A DNA stretch of 64,000 nt from Phyllobacterium endophyticum (GCF_003010935.1 NZ_PGGN01000003.1:744001-808000); one strand, 5' to 3'; positions 1 through 8,656 are shown, numbered from the stretch's first letter. Notes: generated by a model not told the origin, from the letters alone. Translations and numbers: made by a program.

Positions 1-468
1 GGGCGTGTCGATCACTTTGGCGGCAAGCAGCCGCTCCACATTGTCGAGGAGGTATGTCTTGACGAGGCCTTCATACCCAAGTGCACGCTCGTTGTCCGGC
101 AACGAGACCGTTGTTGCAAGGTCGAGGTCTGGATCGATGGGCCAACGCTTTCCATTTATTAGCGCCGCAGGTCGCAGGCCACTAGGATATAGTGGATGAA
201 CGGTCAGGCCCATTTGCTCGATGTAGTTAAAGGCCCATCGGTGAGAACGGGGTATTCTACCTGCCCCCGCCTCGGCAATGGGCATGCCATCGCTTCCCCG
301 CTGTGTATACACACGGCCGCCGACGCGATCGCGGGCTTCAATGATCGTGACGTCGTGGCCGGCGCGCTCGAGTTCAAGAGCAGCAATCAAACCACTCATG
401 CCAGCGCCAGCAATGATGATCTTCTTAGGGTGATCGGTCCGAGGAAGCCTCGGCGGCAAAATAGACAT
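1..468 (-). CDS. FAD-dependent amine oxidase (flavin monoamine oxidase family), N-terminal part
   Basis: The frame is open from the ATG at 468 to the window edge, so only the first 156 codons are present. Residues about 16-45 form a dinucleotide-binding fold: the GAGMSGL glycine loop, an acidic residue ending strand 2 ([11 protein letters not shown]) and the RVGGRVYT stretch, as in flavin-containing amine oxidases that bind FAD and oxidise amines or amino acids. The rest of the flavin domain and the substrate domain lie outside the window. The gene is divergent from an Lrp/AsnC regulator starting at 671, a common arrangement for amino-acid catabolic oxidases, so regulation by that protein is likely. 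Substrate cannot be predicted from this fragment. Confidence 0.85.
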   Translation of the reverse strand, partial: MSILPPRLPRTDHPKKIIIAGAGMSGLIAALELERAGHDVTIIEARDRVGGRVYTQRGSDGMPIAEAGAGRIPRSHRWAFNYIEQMGLTVHPLYPSGLRPAALINGKRWPIDPDLDLATTVSLPDNERALGYEGLVKTYLLDNVERLLAAKVIDTP

Positions 469-670
469 GGGTCGTCCTCACTTACGATGGTTGAGCGCGC
501 TTGGCTGGCTTGGAATCACTGCGGTGTCCTCGCCGATGTTGAGCCTATTGGCAGTCGCGGCCGCCGTGGGCCACGTTGATTTTTGTAGCGGATAGTTGCA
601 TAACGATGGTGCTAAAGACGCGCGTAAGGATGGCCTAAATTGGCAGAAATACGAATTTATTGGATCGAAA

Positions 671-1165
671 ATGAGCAATAACACCAATTTTGCCTTGGAT
701 GCGATTGACCTCAAGATTCTGCTCGAGCTCCAGACTGACGCGCGTCTACCCAACATCACCCTTGCCGATCGCGTCGGACTTTCGCCGTCGCCGTGCTCCC
801 GGCGCGTAAAGTTGCTGGAGGACGCAGGTGTTATTGAAGGCTATCGTGCTGTCCTAAGCCGCCAGGCGGTGGGGCTTGGGCTTACGGTCTTCGCTGGTGT
901 GCGCGTCGAGCGTCATGCACAAGACCAGGCTGACGCGTTTGTGGAGGCGGTCCTCGCCATGCCCGAGGTCATAGCGTGTCATCTTGTTTCAGGCGATGTC
1001 GATTTTCTGGTCGAGGTCGTCGTTCCCGACATGGCCACATACGAAGCAACCGTACTGCGGCAGCTGCTTTCTCTGGCGACCGTTCGGGATATTCGATCAG
1101 GTTTCGCCATGCGTAGTTACTCCGCTGGTCGAGCATTGCCCTTAGATAGGGTACGGAACAGATGA
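671..1165 (+). CDS. Lrp/AsnC family transcriptional regulator
   Basis: The 164-residue protein has the usual Lrp/AsnC layout: an N-terminal helix-turn-helix (about residues 8-60, starting LDAIDLKILLELQ and containing SPSPCSRRVKLLE) and a C-terminal RAM ligand-binding and oligomerisation domain (about 70-150, with the HLVSGDVDFLVEV strand). I chose the ATG at 671 because the upstream in-frame extension to 596 looks non-coding and family members begin just before the helix-turn-helix. It is divergent from the amine oxidase gene, so it probably senses an amino acid and controls that oxidase and itself from the 469-670 spacer. Confidence 0.9.
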   Translation: MSNNTNFALDAIDLKILLELQTDARLPNITLADRVGLSPSPCSRRVKLLEDAGVIEGYRAVLSRQAVGLGLTVFAGVRVERHAQDQADAFVEAVLAMPEVIACHLVSGDVDFLVEVVVPDMATYEATVLRQLLSLATVRDIRSGFAMRSYSAGRALPLDRVRNR

Positions 1166-1199
1166 TTTATCTCGATCAAAGCGGAAAAGACCTGCAGCC

Positions 1200-1601
1200 T
1201 TATTTTCGTTGTCCGACATAGTCTCGAAAGTCTGGGGGTTGCAGATTGACATCATTAAGAGATTCAATCTTGCTCTCGACATAGGCGATCATTCGATCCA
1301 GATGGTCACGTTTGTCGACAAGTTTGGCGAGTTGCTCTGCAAGCAACTCCTTCGACCGCTCTGGAGTCAGAATGCCGGCTGCATCTTGCTCAAGCAAGGG
1401 CGCAATTTCTCGCAACGCATAGCCAAGAGATTGCAGGATCGAGATTTTCATAGCTCGATCGAGGTCTTTCTCGGAAAAAATCATATAGGGATGTCTGCCG
1501 CCCTTGCTTGTCGTTTCGGGTTTCAAGAGACCAAGCCTGACGTAAAAGCGCACGGTATCAGTGGTCATTTCGGTCGCTTTCGCGAAACTTGAGATCAGCA
1601 T
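1200..1601 (-). CDS. MerR family transcriptional regulator
   Basis: A 133-residue protein with the MerR winged helix-turn-helix at the N-terminus (TTDTVRFYVRLGLLKPE, about residues 13-29, then a wing with SEKDLDR) and a long C-terminal coiled dimerisation helix (about 80-120). It contains no cysteine at all, so it is not a thiol metal sensor of the CueR/MerR kind nor an iron-sulfur SoxR; an organic effector is more likely. It is divergent from an aldo/keto reductase, whose promoter has the elongated MerR-type spacer, which makes that reductase its probable target. The end codes a short polar tail. Confidence 0.9.
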   Translation of the reverse strand: MLISSFAKATEMTTDTVRFYVRLGLLKPETTSKGGRHPYMIFSEKDLDRAMKISILQSLGYALREIAPLLEQDAAGILTPERSKELLAEQLAKLVDKRDHLDRMIAYVESKIESLNDVNLQPPDFRDYVGQRK

Positions 1602-1612
1602 GAAAAACCCTC

Positions 1613-1643
1613 TTGACTATGGACTATACTCCATACTTATAAA
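1613..1643 (+). promoter_or_regulatory. MerR-type promoter with 19-bp spacer and internal dyad
   Basis: A -35 element TTGACT (1613-1618) and a -10 element TATAAA (1638-1643) are separated by 19 bp, longer than the usual 17 and typical of MerR-activated promoters. Inside lies the inverted repeat TATGGA (1618-1623) / TCCATA (1630-1635). The promoter points at the aldo/keto reductase at 1673 and sits just upstream of the divergent merR-type gene, which it may also repress. Confidence 0.8.
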
Positions 1644-1672
1644 CCCTGCTTGTCAACATCAGGAGGTCAGAG

Positions 1673-2674
1673 ATGACAAGCAAAACACAAATTCGAGCAG
1701 TTAAACTTGGGATGAACGGCCCCACCGTAGGGGCGCAGGGTCTCGGCGCCATGGCCATGGCCACCGATATTTACGGTGCAACAGATGAGTCCGAAAGCAT
1801 GGCCACTCTCAACCACGCTCTTGATCGTGGTGTAACCCTTATCGATACTGCCGACATGTACGGCAATGGTGCGAACGAAACGTTTCTCGGTCCGTTCGTT
1901 CGCGCCAATCGGGACAGGGTAGTCCTGGCGACGAAGTTCGGTTTTTTTCCCCATGATGATCCCGCGAAGGGCTACTTCATCGACAACCGGCCTGAGTATA
2001 TATTTCAGGCAGCCGAAGCTTCTCTTCGTCGCCTCGGCATCGAGACGATCGACATCTACTACATGCACCGCCGCAATCGTAAGGTCCCGCTCGAAGATTC
2101 CGTCGGCGCGATGGCCGACTTGGTCGCTTCCGGTAAAGTCCGATATATAGGGCTTTCGGAAGTTACGGGCGAAGAGCTTCGCCTCGCTAACAGCATCCAT
2201 CCCATCGCGGCCCTCGAATCGGAATGGTCACTCTTTTCCCGTGACGTCGAGGAAAGCGTTGTCCCCGCCGCCGCAGAGCTGAACATCGCTTTCGTCCCCT
2301 ATTCTCCTCTTGGCCGCGGCATGTTGACGGGCACCGTGAAGGCGACCGCTCTTGAAGCTGGTGACGTCCGGAATGTCTTCCCCCGCTTTGCCGGAGAGCA
2401 TATTGATGCAAACGCGAGACTGGTGTCGGTCATATCGACCCTCGCGCAAGCACGTGGCGTGACGCCGGCTCAAATCGCCATGGCGTGGGTTCACGGTCGG
2501 GCAACCGTTCACGGCCTCACTGTCGTGCCAATTCCCGGGACGCGCAAACGTAGTCGTCTCGACGAAAACCTGGCGGCTATCGACGTTCATCTGACAGACG
2601 ACGAACTGAAGGTGCTGGAGCCTCTAGGCGATGCCGTTCAGGGTATCAGACCGGTCTTCTCAGACGATATGTAG
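1673..2674 (+). CDS. Aldo/keto reductase
   Basis: A 333-residue TIM-barrel oxidoreductase that would reduce aldehydes or ketones with NADPH. The full catalytic tetrad is visible: Asp58 and Tyr63 in DTADMYGNG, Lys88 in LATKFG and His132 in YYMHRR. The C-terminal NADPH-binding segment (VPIPGTRKRSRLDEN) is also present. It resembles the AKR13-like bacterial subgroup. A ribosome site AGGAGGT precedes the ATG closely. It is transcribed from the MerR-type promoter at 1613-1643, so it is probably induced by the effector of the adjacent regulator; the natural substrate is unknown. Confidence 0.92.
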   Translation: MTSKTQIRAVKLGMNGPTVGAQGLGAMAMATDIYGATDESESMATLNHALDRGVTLIDTADMYGNGANETFLGPFVRANRDRVVLATKFGFFPHDDPAKGYFIDNRPEYIFQAAEASLRRLGIETIDIYYMHRRNRKVPLEDSVGAMADLVASGKVRYIGLSEVTGEELRLANSIHPIAALESEWSLFSRDVEESVVPAAAELNIAFVPYSPLGRGMLTGTVKATALEAGDVRNVFPRFAGEHIDANARLVSVISTLAQARGVTPAQIAMAWVHGRATVHGLTVVPIPGTRKRSRLDENLAAIDVHLTDDELKVLEPLGDAVQGIRPVFSDDM

Positions 2675-2699
2675 TCGATCGCTTGACCTGTTGCCGACA

Positions 2700-3074
2700 A
2701 TGAAGCCGCAACACGAGCGCGCCGTCGAGTTCTTCGGTGTGCTCCTGAACGTTGTCCGGGTCGACAATGTCGACATCGTAATTTTCGCGCGCCCGACGCC
2801 TGACAACGGCAACCAGTTTGCCGGAAAGGAGCTGTGGCCAGAAGATGGCTTCCGCCCGACCGAGGGAAGCGTCATCAACCACCTCGCCTTCTCATATGTG
2901 GCTGCGGGCTCCGCCTTGACGCGAATAAAGAACGCCGGTGTTCCGATTGTTCAGGAACTGCAGATCGATCCGCGACACGGGCATACAAGCTTTTACGTCC
3001 GTGGGCCCGACGGCCTCCTTATCGAGATCGTCGAGGATCGGCCCATCCCGGCAGGAAACTGGTCTAAAAAGTAA
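2700..3074 (+). CDS. VOC (glyoxalase/bleomycin resistance) superfamily protein, short N-terminus
   Basis: This 124-residue product contains the second half of a vicinal-oxygen-chelate fold: INHLAFSYVAAGSAL, then HTSFYVRGPDGLLIEIVED, with the metal-ligand-type His and Glu positions. The N-terminal part is short; it enters directly at the helix AVEFFGVLL without the usual first strand, so either the true start is an upstream alternative (in-frame ATG at 2631, overlapping the aldo/keto reductase) or the gene has lost its first ~25 codons. It follows the aldo/keto reductase by 25 bp and is probably cotranscribed. Metal-dependent lyase or dioxygenase function is only a family-level guess. Confidence 0.6.
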   Translation: MKPQHERAVEFFGVLLNVVRVDNVDIVIFARPTPDNGNQFAGKELWPEDGFRPTEGSVINHLAFSYVAAGSALTRIKNAGVPIVQELQIDPRHGHTSFYVRGPDGLLIEIVEDRPIPAGNWSKK

Positions 3075-3290
3075 CAGTAAATTGCCACGACATGGCTCGA
3101 GAGGCTCGCCGCTGCGTTGAGCATTCTAAAGTCAATGGTGAACGCGTGACTTGGCTCCGGGAGTGTCTCAAAGGTGAGGCCTCAGAGGACGGTCCGAAGC
3201 CCCAGTTGTTAGTAATCGCATTGCCGCTGGTATTCGCTCCCTTCTCAGATCGTAACACATTGGGTGACCTGACGTCTGAAACGCGAAACG

Positions 3291-4253
3291 TCACGGTCGT
3301 GTGTTGGTTTGTTGCCCGGCAGGGTTCCCCATGGCGATATAATCCTCACTTTGGAATTCCCGGCGCATGCGTTTCGTTGCAAAGTCTATGAACGCTCGCA
3401 ACTTTGGGAGCGACTGGCTGCGACTTGGGTAATAGAGCGACAGGCCGGGAATACCAGTCGCAAACTCGTCAAGGACGGTTTCAAGCGCTCCCGCAACGAG
3501 ATGGTGCATCACGATCGATCGTGGTAGTCGAAACAACCCAACACCTCTTAAGGCGGCTCGCACGCATGTATCGACATCGTTAGCGACGAGAACTCCACGA
3601 ATTTGAACGGCCACAGGAACATCGTCCTCTTGCATGTGCCATTGGCTATCCGCGTCACTGTCAAGTTTCAGCTCAATGCAACGGAAATCTTTCAATTGGT
3701 CGGGACGACTTGGCCTTCCATTTCGAGCAAATAAATCCGGGCTACCAATGATGATAAACGGCTCTGGAGGGGTCAGCCAGATGGAAATCATATCCAGCTG
3801 AACATAATTTCCGAGGCGTATGCCGGCATCGAACCCCTCTTCGACAATATCCGCCAAGCTATCGTCGCCGACCAGTTCCAGTTGCACTTTCGGGTACTCT
3901 TCCAGGAAATCCGGCAAGAGACGATTGACTAGAAGCGGCAGGCTCGGGCGCGGTGCGTTGATGCGGAGGCGACCTCCGATCTCGGCGCCAAGATCGGACG
4001 CGGCCGCCAAGCCTGTCGTTAACATCTCCATCGCCGGACGGGCATGCGACAGCAGCCGCATTCCGGCCTCCGTCAAGCCGACGCTCCTTGTGGTCCGCAG
4101 AAACAGGGGGGCACCAACCCGTTCTTCAAGTGTGCGGATCGACTGACTGATCGCCGAAGGTGTCAGCCCCAACCGCTTTGCAGCAGCCCGAAAACCATGC
4201 AACTCGGCTACTGCCAAAAAGACGGCCATCCCGTCAAACGTCGATCGATCCAT
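3291..4253 (-). CDS. LysR family transcriptional regulator
   Basis: A 320-residue LysR-type regulator. The winged helix-turn-helix occupies residues 1-60 (AAAKRLGLTPSAISQSIRTLEERVGAPLF) and the periplasmic-binding-protein-like effector domain runs from about 90 to 300. It belongs to the CrgA/DsdC-like group that often controls a neighbouring oxidoreductase. The divergent gene at 4350 encodes a dehydrogenase, and the 96-bp spacer between them should hold the LysR operator. The effector is unknown. Confidence 0.92.
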   Translation of the reverse strand: MDRSTFDGMAVFLAVAELHGFRAAAKRLGLTPSAISQSIRTLEERVGAPLFLRTTRSVGLTEAGMRLLSHARPAMEMLTTGLAAASDLGAEIGGRLRINAPRPSLPLLVNRLLPDFLEEYPKVQLELVGDDSLADIVEEGFDAGIRLGNYVQLDMISIWLTPPEPFIIIGSPDLFARNGRPSRPDQLKDFRCIELKLDSDADSQWHMQEDDVPVAVQIRGVLVANDVDTCVRAALRGVGLFRLPRSIVMHHLVAGALETVLDEFATGIPGLSLYYPSRSQSLPKLRAFIDFATKRMRREFQSEDYIAMGNPAGQQTNTRP

Positions 4254-4349
4254 TGTTCAGCCCTGCTACACACGCTGTGCATACTGAACCGGATTATGTA
4301 ACAATGCTAGTCGGATTACCTTTTTGTTTGAACAAGAAGGAACGACACC

Positions 4350-5360
4350 ATGACAAAATCTTCAATGAGAACCTATCGTCTAGAAGAGCTCGGGGGAGCT
4401 TCGGGCGTGACGCTGAAAGAGGAGGCAATCCCATCGCCGGCTCATGGGCAAGTCCTACTCCGCGTGAGAGCAAGCTCAATCAATTTCCGGGACATCATCA
4501 TCGCCAACGGCTGGTATCCCCTTCCAATTCCGGTGGGACGCGTCCCCTTCTCCGACGGTGCCGGAGAGGTCATCGAAGTTGGACACGGGGTGAAACGCTT
4601 CGCTGTAGGCGATAGAGTCCTGGGGAACTTTTTCCCTAATCTTTTTGGCGGAAAATATACCGCAGACACCGAGCAATGGGTCGCGCACCACGATGGCTGG
4701 CTGACGGAATATAAAGTCGTAGATGCTGAAGCCGTTGTTGCCGTTCCGGAACATTTGTCCTTTGAAGAAGCTGCGTCGCTACCTTGCGCGGCCTTGACGG
4801 CATGGTCGGCGGTAAAGGGCGTCCGTGCCGGCGATACGGTCTTGACGCAAGGCACGGGTGGTGTCTCGCTGTTCGCTCTGCAACTGGCGAAGGCGTTCGG
4901 TGCGAAGGTTGTTGCAACCACATCGAGCCGAGAAAAGGCCGAAAGGCTCAAGAGTCTGGGTGCCGATCACGTCATCGATTACAAGGCCTCCCCGGAATGG
5001 GGTGCTGCCGTGAAAGAACTCTGCGGCGGCTCGGGCGTAGATCACGTCGTTGAGGTTGGCGGTCCTGAGACGCTCACAGAGTCGCTCAAAGCTGTTGCTC
5101 TCGGCGGTCACATCTCCATTGTAGGGGTCCTCGCCGGCGTCGCTGGCGGAATTGATTTCATGTCCCTTTTTCAAAGCCAGGCCACTCTGCGGCCAACGGT
5201 GGTCGGCAACCGGCTCGACCTCGAAGAAATGCTGAGGGTATTCGATCAACATTCCATCAAGCCTGTAATTGACAACGTCTACGAGTTTGAGGACCTGAAA
5301 TCAGCCTGGGATCATTTTGCAGCCCGTAACGTCTTTGGCAAGGTCGTCATCCGACACTGA
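4350..5360 (+). CDS. NAD(P)-dependent alcohol dehydrogenase / quinone oxidoreductase (MDR family, zinc-free type)
   Basis: A 336-residue medium-chain dehydrogenase/reductase. The GroES-like domain covers about residues 30-130 and the Rossmann domain about 150-280, with the nucleotide loop GTGGVSLFALQLA and the fingerprint SREKAERLKSLGADHVIDY. The structural zinc cysteine cluster is missing, which places it with quinone-oxidoreductase-like members rather than zinc alcohol dehydrogenases. A DUF1330 gene follows 54 bp downstream in the same direction. Divergent transcription from the LysR gene at 4253 suggests LysR control. The substrate (quinone, enone or alcohol) is not determinable here. Confidence 0.9.
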   Translation: MTKSSMRTYRLEELGGASGVTLKEEAIPSPAHGQVLLRVRASSINFRDIIIANGWYPLPIPVGRVPFSDGAGEVIEVGHGVKRFAVGDRVLGNFFPNLFGGKYTADTEQWVAHHDGWLTEYKVVDAEAVVAVPEHLSFEEAASLPCAALTAWSAVKGVRAGDTVLTQGTGGVSLFALQLAKAFGAKVVATTSSREKAERLKSLGADHVIDYKASPEWGAAVKELCGGSGVDHVVEVGGPETLTESLKAVALGGHISIVGVLAGVAGGIDFMSLFQSQATLRPTVVGNRLDLEEMLRVFDQHSIKPVIDNVYEFEDLKSAWDHFAARNVFGKVVIRH

Positions 5361-5367
5361 CGTGAAG

Positions 5368-5395
5368 AGCGCGTCAGCAGCCACGCTGACGCGCT
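5368..5395 (+). other. Perfect 11-bp stem hairpin between the MDR dehydrogenase and DUF1330 genes
   Basis: The arms AGCGCGTCAGC (5368-5378) and GCTGACGCGCT (5385-5395) are exact inverse complements around a 6-nt loop. There is no T-run after it on the plus strand, so it is not a classic intrinsic terminator. It could stabilise the upstream mRNA end or attenuate readthrough into the DUF1330 gene. Confidence 0.6.
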
Positions 5396-5414
5396 GTCAA
5401 AAAGGGAAAATCAA

Positions 5415-5705
5415 ATGAGCGTCTATGTTATTTTTATCCGTGCAGAGACCCTTGATCAGGCGGAACTCGACATCTACAAGGCCAAGGCAGCTCCCACCCC
5501 TGCGGGAATTGTCGTTCAGTTCCTGGCTGCATTTGGCCGGCAAGAGGTCCTTGAAGGACCGATACCTGAAGGAGTGGCAATCGCGAAGTTTCCCAGCTTT
5601 GAAGCTCTACGGAGTTGGTACAACGGAACTGGTTATCAACAGGCAGCGCACCATCGCTATAGAGGCGCGCGGTACCGGGCTTTCGCTGTCGAAGGTCTGG
5701 AATAA
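5415..5705 (+). CDS. DUF1330 domain-containing protein
   Basis: A 96-residue dimeric alpha+beta-barrel type protein. The DUF1330 pattern is clear: an N-terminal MSVYVIFIRAE strand, a central FLAAFGRQEVLEG strand, and FPSFEALRSWYNGTGYQQAAHHR, where the W-Y-x5-Y-Q signature sits. No enzymatic role is established for the family. It follows the MDR dehydrogenase and is probably in the same transcript. The antisense strand is open across it as the tail of the decayed alcohol dehydrogenase, but coding features favour this strand. Confidence 0.85.
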   Translation: MSVYVIFIRAETLDQAELDIYKAKAAPTPAGIVVQFLAAFGRQEVLEGPIPEGVAIAKFPSFEALRSWYNGTGYQQAAHHRYRGARYRAFAVEGLE

Positions 5706-5816
5706 AGATCTCGGGGTCGTTGTTTAGACCTCTAATCAACGATTGGATCGCGTCGCCGCCAGCTAACGATGTACAGGATGTGAGCAGGATAAAGATGATT
5801 TCCGTCTCGGCTGATT

Positions 5817-6814
5817 CCCTGAGGATAATTACCGCCGCTCCGCTCAAACCTCCGGACCGCAGATCCTTCAGTGCGGTATTGGCTTCGTACAATGAGTAGC
5901 GACTGGTAGTTGGCCGGACTCCGGCCTCGGCCGCAATTGGAAAGAATTCCCTGGTGTCCTCTCGTGTCAGGTTCGCGACTGGAACGAGCTCGCGTTCGCC
6001 CCAGATTGCCGCATATGGCATGCTCGGAATATCGCTCATATGAATACCACCGCAAACAACACGGCCACCCTTGCGGACGGTTCGTAATGCTCTTGGTACA
6101 AAATCGCCTGCCGGCGCGAAAATGATCGCGGCATCAAGTTCCTCGGGCGGTTTTTCGTCCGAGCTACCTGACCAAGCAGCACCCAGCTTTCTGGCAAAGC
6201 TTTGTGCTTGCAAGTCTCCTTTACGGGTAAACGCATAGACTTCCCGCCCTTGCCACTTGCATATTTGCGCGATGATGTGCGCTGCGGCACCGAAACCATA
6301 AAGTCCGATTTTCCTGGCTTCGCCAGCCTTCTTGAGAGAACGCAAACCGATCAACCCGGCACATAAAAGCGGTGCTAGAGAAACCGCATCCGCACCTGGA
6401 TCAAGGTCAATGGAGAAACTATCGTCGGCAATTACGTGCGTAGCGAATCCGCCGTCACGAGTGTATCCAGTGAATATAGGGGCGTCGCAGAGGTTCTCGG
6501 CCCCTCTCCTGCAATAATCGCATCGCCCGCACGTGTGTCCCAGCCATGGTACGCCGACACGTTGCCCAAGACGTGTTGCAATAACGCCCTCTCCAACTTC
6601 AACGACCTTCCCGACTACTTCGTGTCCTCGAGATGAGCGGCAACCGTGCATTTTTGAGATCGCCGTCGACCACGTGAAGGTCTGTACGGCACACGGCGCA
6701 GGCCTCGACTTCGATCAGCAGCTCGCCGGGGCCCGGCTGCGGAATTTCGCGTTTTTCGAAAAGCAATGGTTCTCCAGTTTTATGGAGAACCATTGCTTGC
6801 ATTTCCTTTCTCAT
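5817..6814 (-). pseudogene. Zinc-dependent alcohol dehydrogenase, frameshifted
   Basis: The N-terminal part, starting at the ATG at 6814, reads EMQAMVLHKTGEPLLFEKREIPQ-type MDR sequence with the catalytic cysteine in CAVCRTDLH. Around 6630-6636 the frame shifts: continuation of the protein (GHEVVGKVVEVGEGV, then the structural zinc cysteines in CGRCDYCRRGAENLC) is in a different frame. One extra base between the codons for PLI and GHE explains this. The conserved region ends near 5817, but no stop is present there and the frame runs on to 5434, antisense through the DUF1330 gene, so the natural stop also seems lost. An intact copy would make about 335 residues and oxidise alcohols with NAD. 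Confidence 0.85.
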
Positions 6815-6867
6815 GCCGTCTCCAACATGAGTGCAACGCGTGTTCAAATTCCGCTTCCCACGGCCCA

Positions 6868-7518
6868 TCATACAACGACGATGCGGTCGTCCACAATTTT
6901 TACTCCGGGCGCTGACCAAGCTGCACGCACTACGGCCATGCGTTCCGACCACGCTTTCACGTTTCCTTCGAGTTTCACCTTCCCAAAGCCGTCGACATCC
7001 ACAACGATGCTCTTCGCTTCGACTTCCGCTACTCTTTTCAGCGCGTCCTCGATCCGTTTCTTGACATCATAGGCGGTGACCCGTGGTTGAACTTCGATGT
7101 GGTTGAATACGTCGATTACACCACTCAGGCCACGAACGGCTTCGGCAGCGGCAATCTTTTGATAGTTCCACTCTACCTTGCCCGTGAGCGTCACAACGCC
7201 ATTTTGCGCTTTGACCAAAACGGCTCCCTCGGGAATGACCGTGTTCCACCGGATCACGCTCAATGCCCGCTTGGCGATTTCATCGTCTGCGGTACGATGT
7301 TCGCCCCGAGGGCGAACCTCAATTTCCTGGGCGATTCCGCGCACGCCTTTTACCCTGCATACCACGTCGGCAATCTTGTTCTTCTCAGCATACGTCTTGA
7401 CGTGACCCGAAAGTGTGACCACTCCATTTTCGGCCGTCACGCCGATGTGGGCACCATCTATGCTTGGTTCGAACTCAAGTTCATCAATGACGTTCTGTCT
7501 TAAAATAATATCGTTCAC
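6868..7518 (-). CDS. BON domain-containing protein (three BON domains)
   Basis: Using the GTG at 7518 gives 216 residues, the same length as its paralog at 40687-41337, which begins with an equivalent MNDMVLRQN sequence; AAGGA lies about 10 bp upstream. Three BON repeats follow one another (about residues 5-75, 77-145, 150-216), each with the strand pattern (N/D)GVVTLxGxV and a central conserved Gly. BON domains bind phospholipid membranes or polymers and occur in osmotic/stress proteins. No signal peptide is seen, so it is probably cytoplasmic. A FixK-type box lies 84 bp upstream of the start, indicating low-oxygen induction. Confidence 0.85.
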   Translation of the reverse strand: MNDIILRQNVIDELEFEPSIDGAHIGVTAENGVVTLSGHVKTYAEKNKIADVVCRVKGVRGIAQEIEVRPRGEHRTADDEIAKRALSVIRWNTVIPEGAVLVKAQNGVVTLTGKVEWNYQKIAAAEAVRGLSGVIDVFNHIEVQPRVTAYDVKKRIEDALKRVAEVEAKSIVVDVDGFGKVKLEGNVKAWSERMAVVRAAWSAPGVKIVDDRIVVV

Positions 7519-7601
7519 GGTAGGGATTCCTTCTATTCGAAGCAGGCGGAATCGCCGCTCCTTCCAACGATCGATTATGGTTTTATGGCGGTGTATCGGC
7601 A

Positions 7602-7615
7602 TTGACTCGGATCAA
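7602..7615 (-). promoter_or_regulatory. FixK/FNR-type box upstream of the BON gene
   Basis: TTGACTCGGATCAA matches TTGAY-N4-RTCAA. It is 84 bp upstream of the GTG at 7518. It overlaps the last codons and shifted stop of the upstream stress-protein gene; the unshifted stop of that gene (7617-7619) would have fallen just outside the box. Confidence 0.75.
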
Positions 7616-8460
7616 CTCAGCGCGCCATGAGGATGGGAAGCTTCGGAGCGTCGATCATCGATCATCGATTTGGTCACACCGCCGAACACGCGTTCACGCA
7701 GACGAGAGTGACCATATCCTCCCATCACAATTAGATCGGCAGAGACGTCCACGGCGTGCTGATTGAGGACAGTTGCAATCGGATCGCCGCCACTCGGCAG
7801 CCTATCCACAATCACCTTCACCCCATGGCGGGCCAAGTACGTGCCGACATCGGCTCCGGGCTCCGGTCCATTCATTGCCGAGCTCGTGTCTGGATCGACA
7901 AGTGTCACGTGAACATCTTCGGCCTTGATGAGCATGTCGATCGCCTCTCGGGCCGCGCGGGCAGCTTCCACACGCGAATCCCATGCCAGGAGCACATGTT
8001 TTGGAGTTAATGTCGGTGTCGTTCCGGAAGGCGCAATCAGGACGGGCCTGCCGGATTCGAACAAAGCACCCTCCACGACCTTGGAGTTTAGTACCTCGGA
8101 TTTCAAAACTTCGGGGCCGACAACAATCAGATCCGAATAACGGGCATGGCGGCCGATCTCTTCGGCTGCCCCGACGAATTCAGCATATTCGCTTTGGACG
8201 CTGGCCGAAATTCCCGATTGCCCAAGCAGTTGCGCGATTTTGCTGGCACGTTTTTCCAATCCCTGAAGGTCGTGTTGCCGCTCCTTCAGCCAGGCATCCG
8301 ATAGTGTGGCTGCGTAGTCACCGATGGGAGGTGGCGAAGCCAATGAGATGACAAGGACCGAAAGGTGGGCATTGTTCTCAGTACACAGATCAACCGCCGA
8401 CTTGAGATCCTCATCTCCCACCTTCATGCCCACAACGCACATTATCGTTTTGATGGACAT
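7612..8460 (-). CDS. Universal stress protein, two UspA domains, C-terminus altered by a 7-bp duplication
   Basis: Start ATG at 8460 gives 282 residues with two tandem Usp domains (about 1-140 and 150-275). The second domain carries the ATP-binding signature VMGGYGHSRLRERVFGGV. A tandem duplication of TCGATCA (7651-7657 and 7658-7664) shifts the frame after the codons for KSMID; removing one copy restores an end reading APKLPILMAR, which matches the PSVPILMAR ending of the paralog at 18465. The product therefore has 13 unrelated residues at its end and has lost the last strand of the fold. Function may be reduced. A perfect FixK box lies 79 bp upstream. Confidence 0.88.
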   Translation of the reverse strand: MSIKTIMCVVGMKVGDEDLKSAVDLCTENNAHLSVLVISLASPPPIGDYAATLSDAWLKERQHDLQGLEKRASKIAQLLGQSGISASVQSEYAEFVGAAEEIGRHARYSDLIVVGPEVLKSEVLNSKVVEGALFESGRPVLIAPSGTTPTLTPKHVLLAWDSRVEAARAAREAIDMLIKAEDVHVTLVDPDTSSAMNGPEPGADVGTYLARHGVKVIVDRLPSGGDPIATVLNQHAVDVSADLIVMGGYGHSRLRERVFGGVTKSMIDDRRSEASHPHGALS

Positions 8461-8538
8461 TGGATTTCCCTTGAATGCTGCTGCGCCCAAGTTTGGACGT
8501 TTGAAGTCACAGGATATGTAGTCCTGCGTACGAATGCC

Positions 8539-8552
8539 TTGATCCAAATCAA
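8539..8552 (-). promoter_or_regulatory. FixK/FNR-type box upstream of a universal stress protein
   Basis: TTGATCCAAATCAA matches the TTGAT-N4-ATCAA anaerobox exactly in both half sites. It is 79 bp upstream of the ATG at 8460 on the minus strand. Confidence 0.85.
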
Positions 8553-8656
8553 CTCACACGAGCGTCGGCATGATAGGATTGCGCACAGATTCGGAACATT
8601 GAATGCGTTCGCGTGATGCGTGAGTGCGCGAGGGCAACTGCTGGAAAGCCGACACA

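Noticed and set aside
1159..1175. Sequence resembling a FixK box (TTTATCTCGATCAA) between the Lrp and MerR genes.
   Set aside because: One half is off consensus, and both flanking genes end there, so it is not in a promoter position.
5368..5395. Strong hairpin after the MDR dehydrogenase as an intrinsic terminator.
   Set aside because: No T-run follows on the plus strand and the next gene is only 20 bp away in the same direction.
5434..5816. Minus-strand reading as a genuine C-terminal extension of the alcohol dehydrogenase.
   Set aside because: It has no family similarity and lies antisense to a clear DUF1330 gene.
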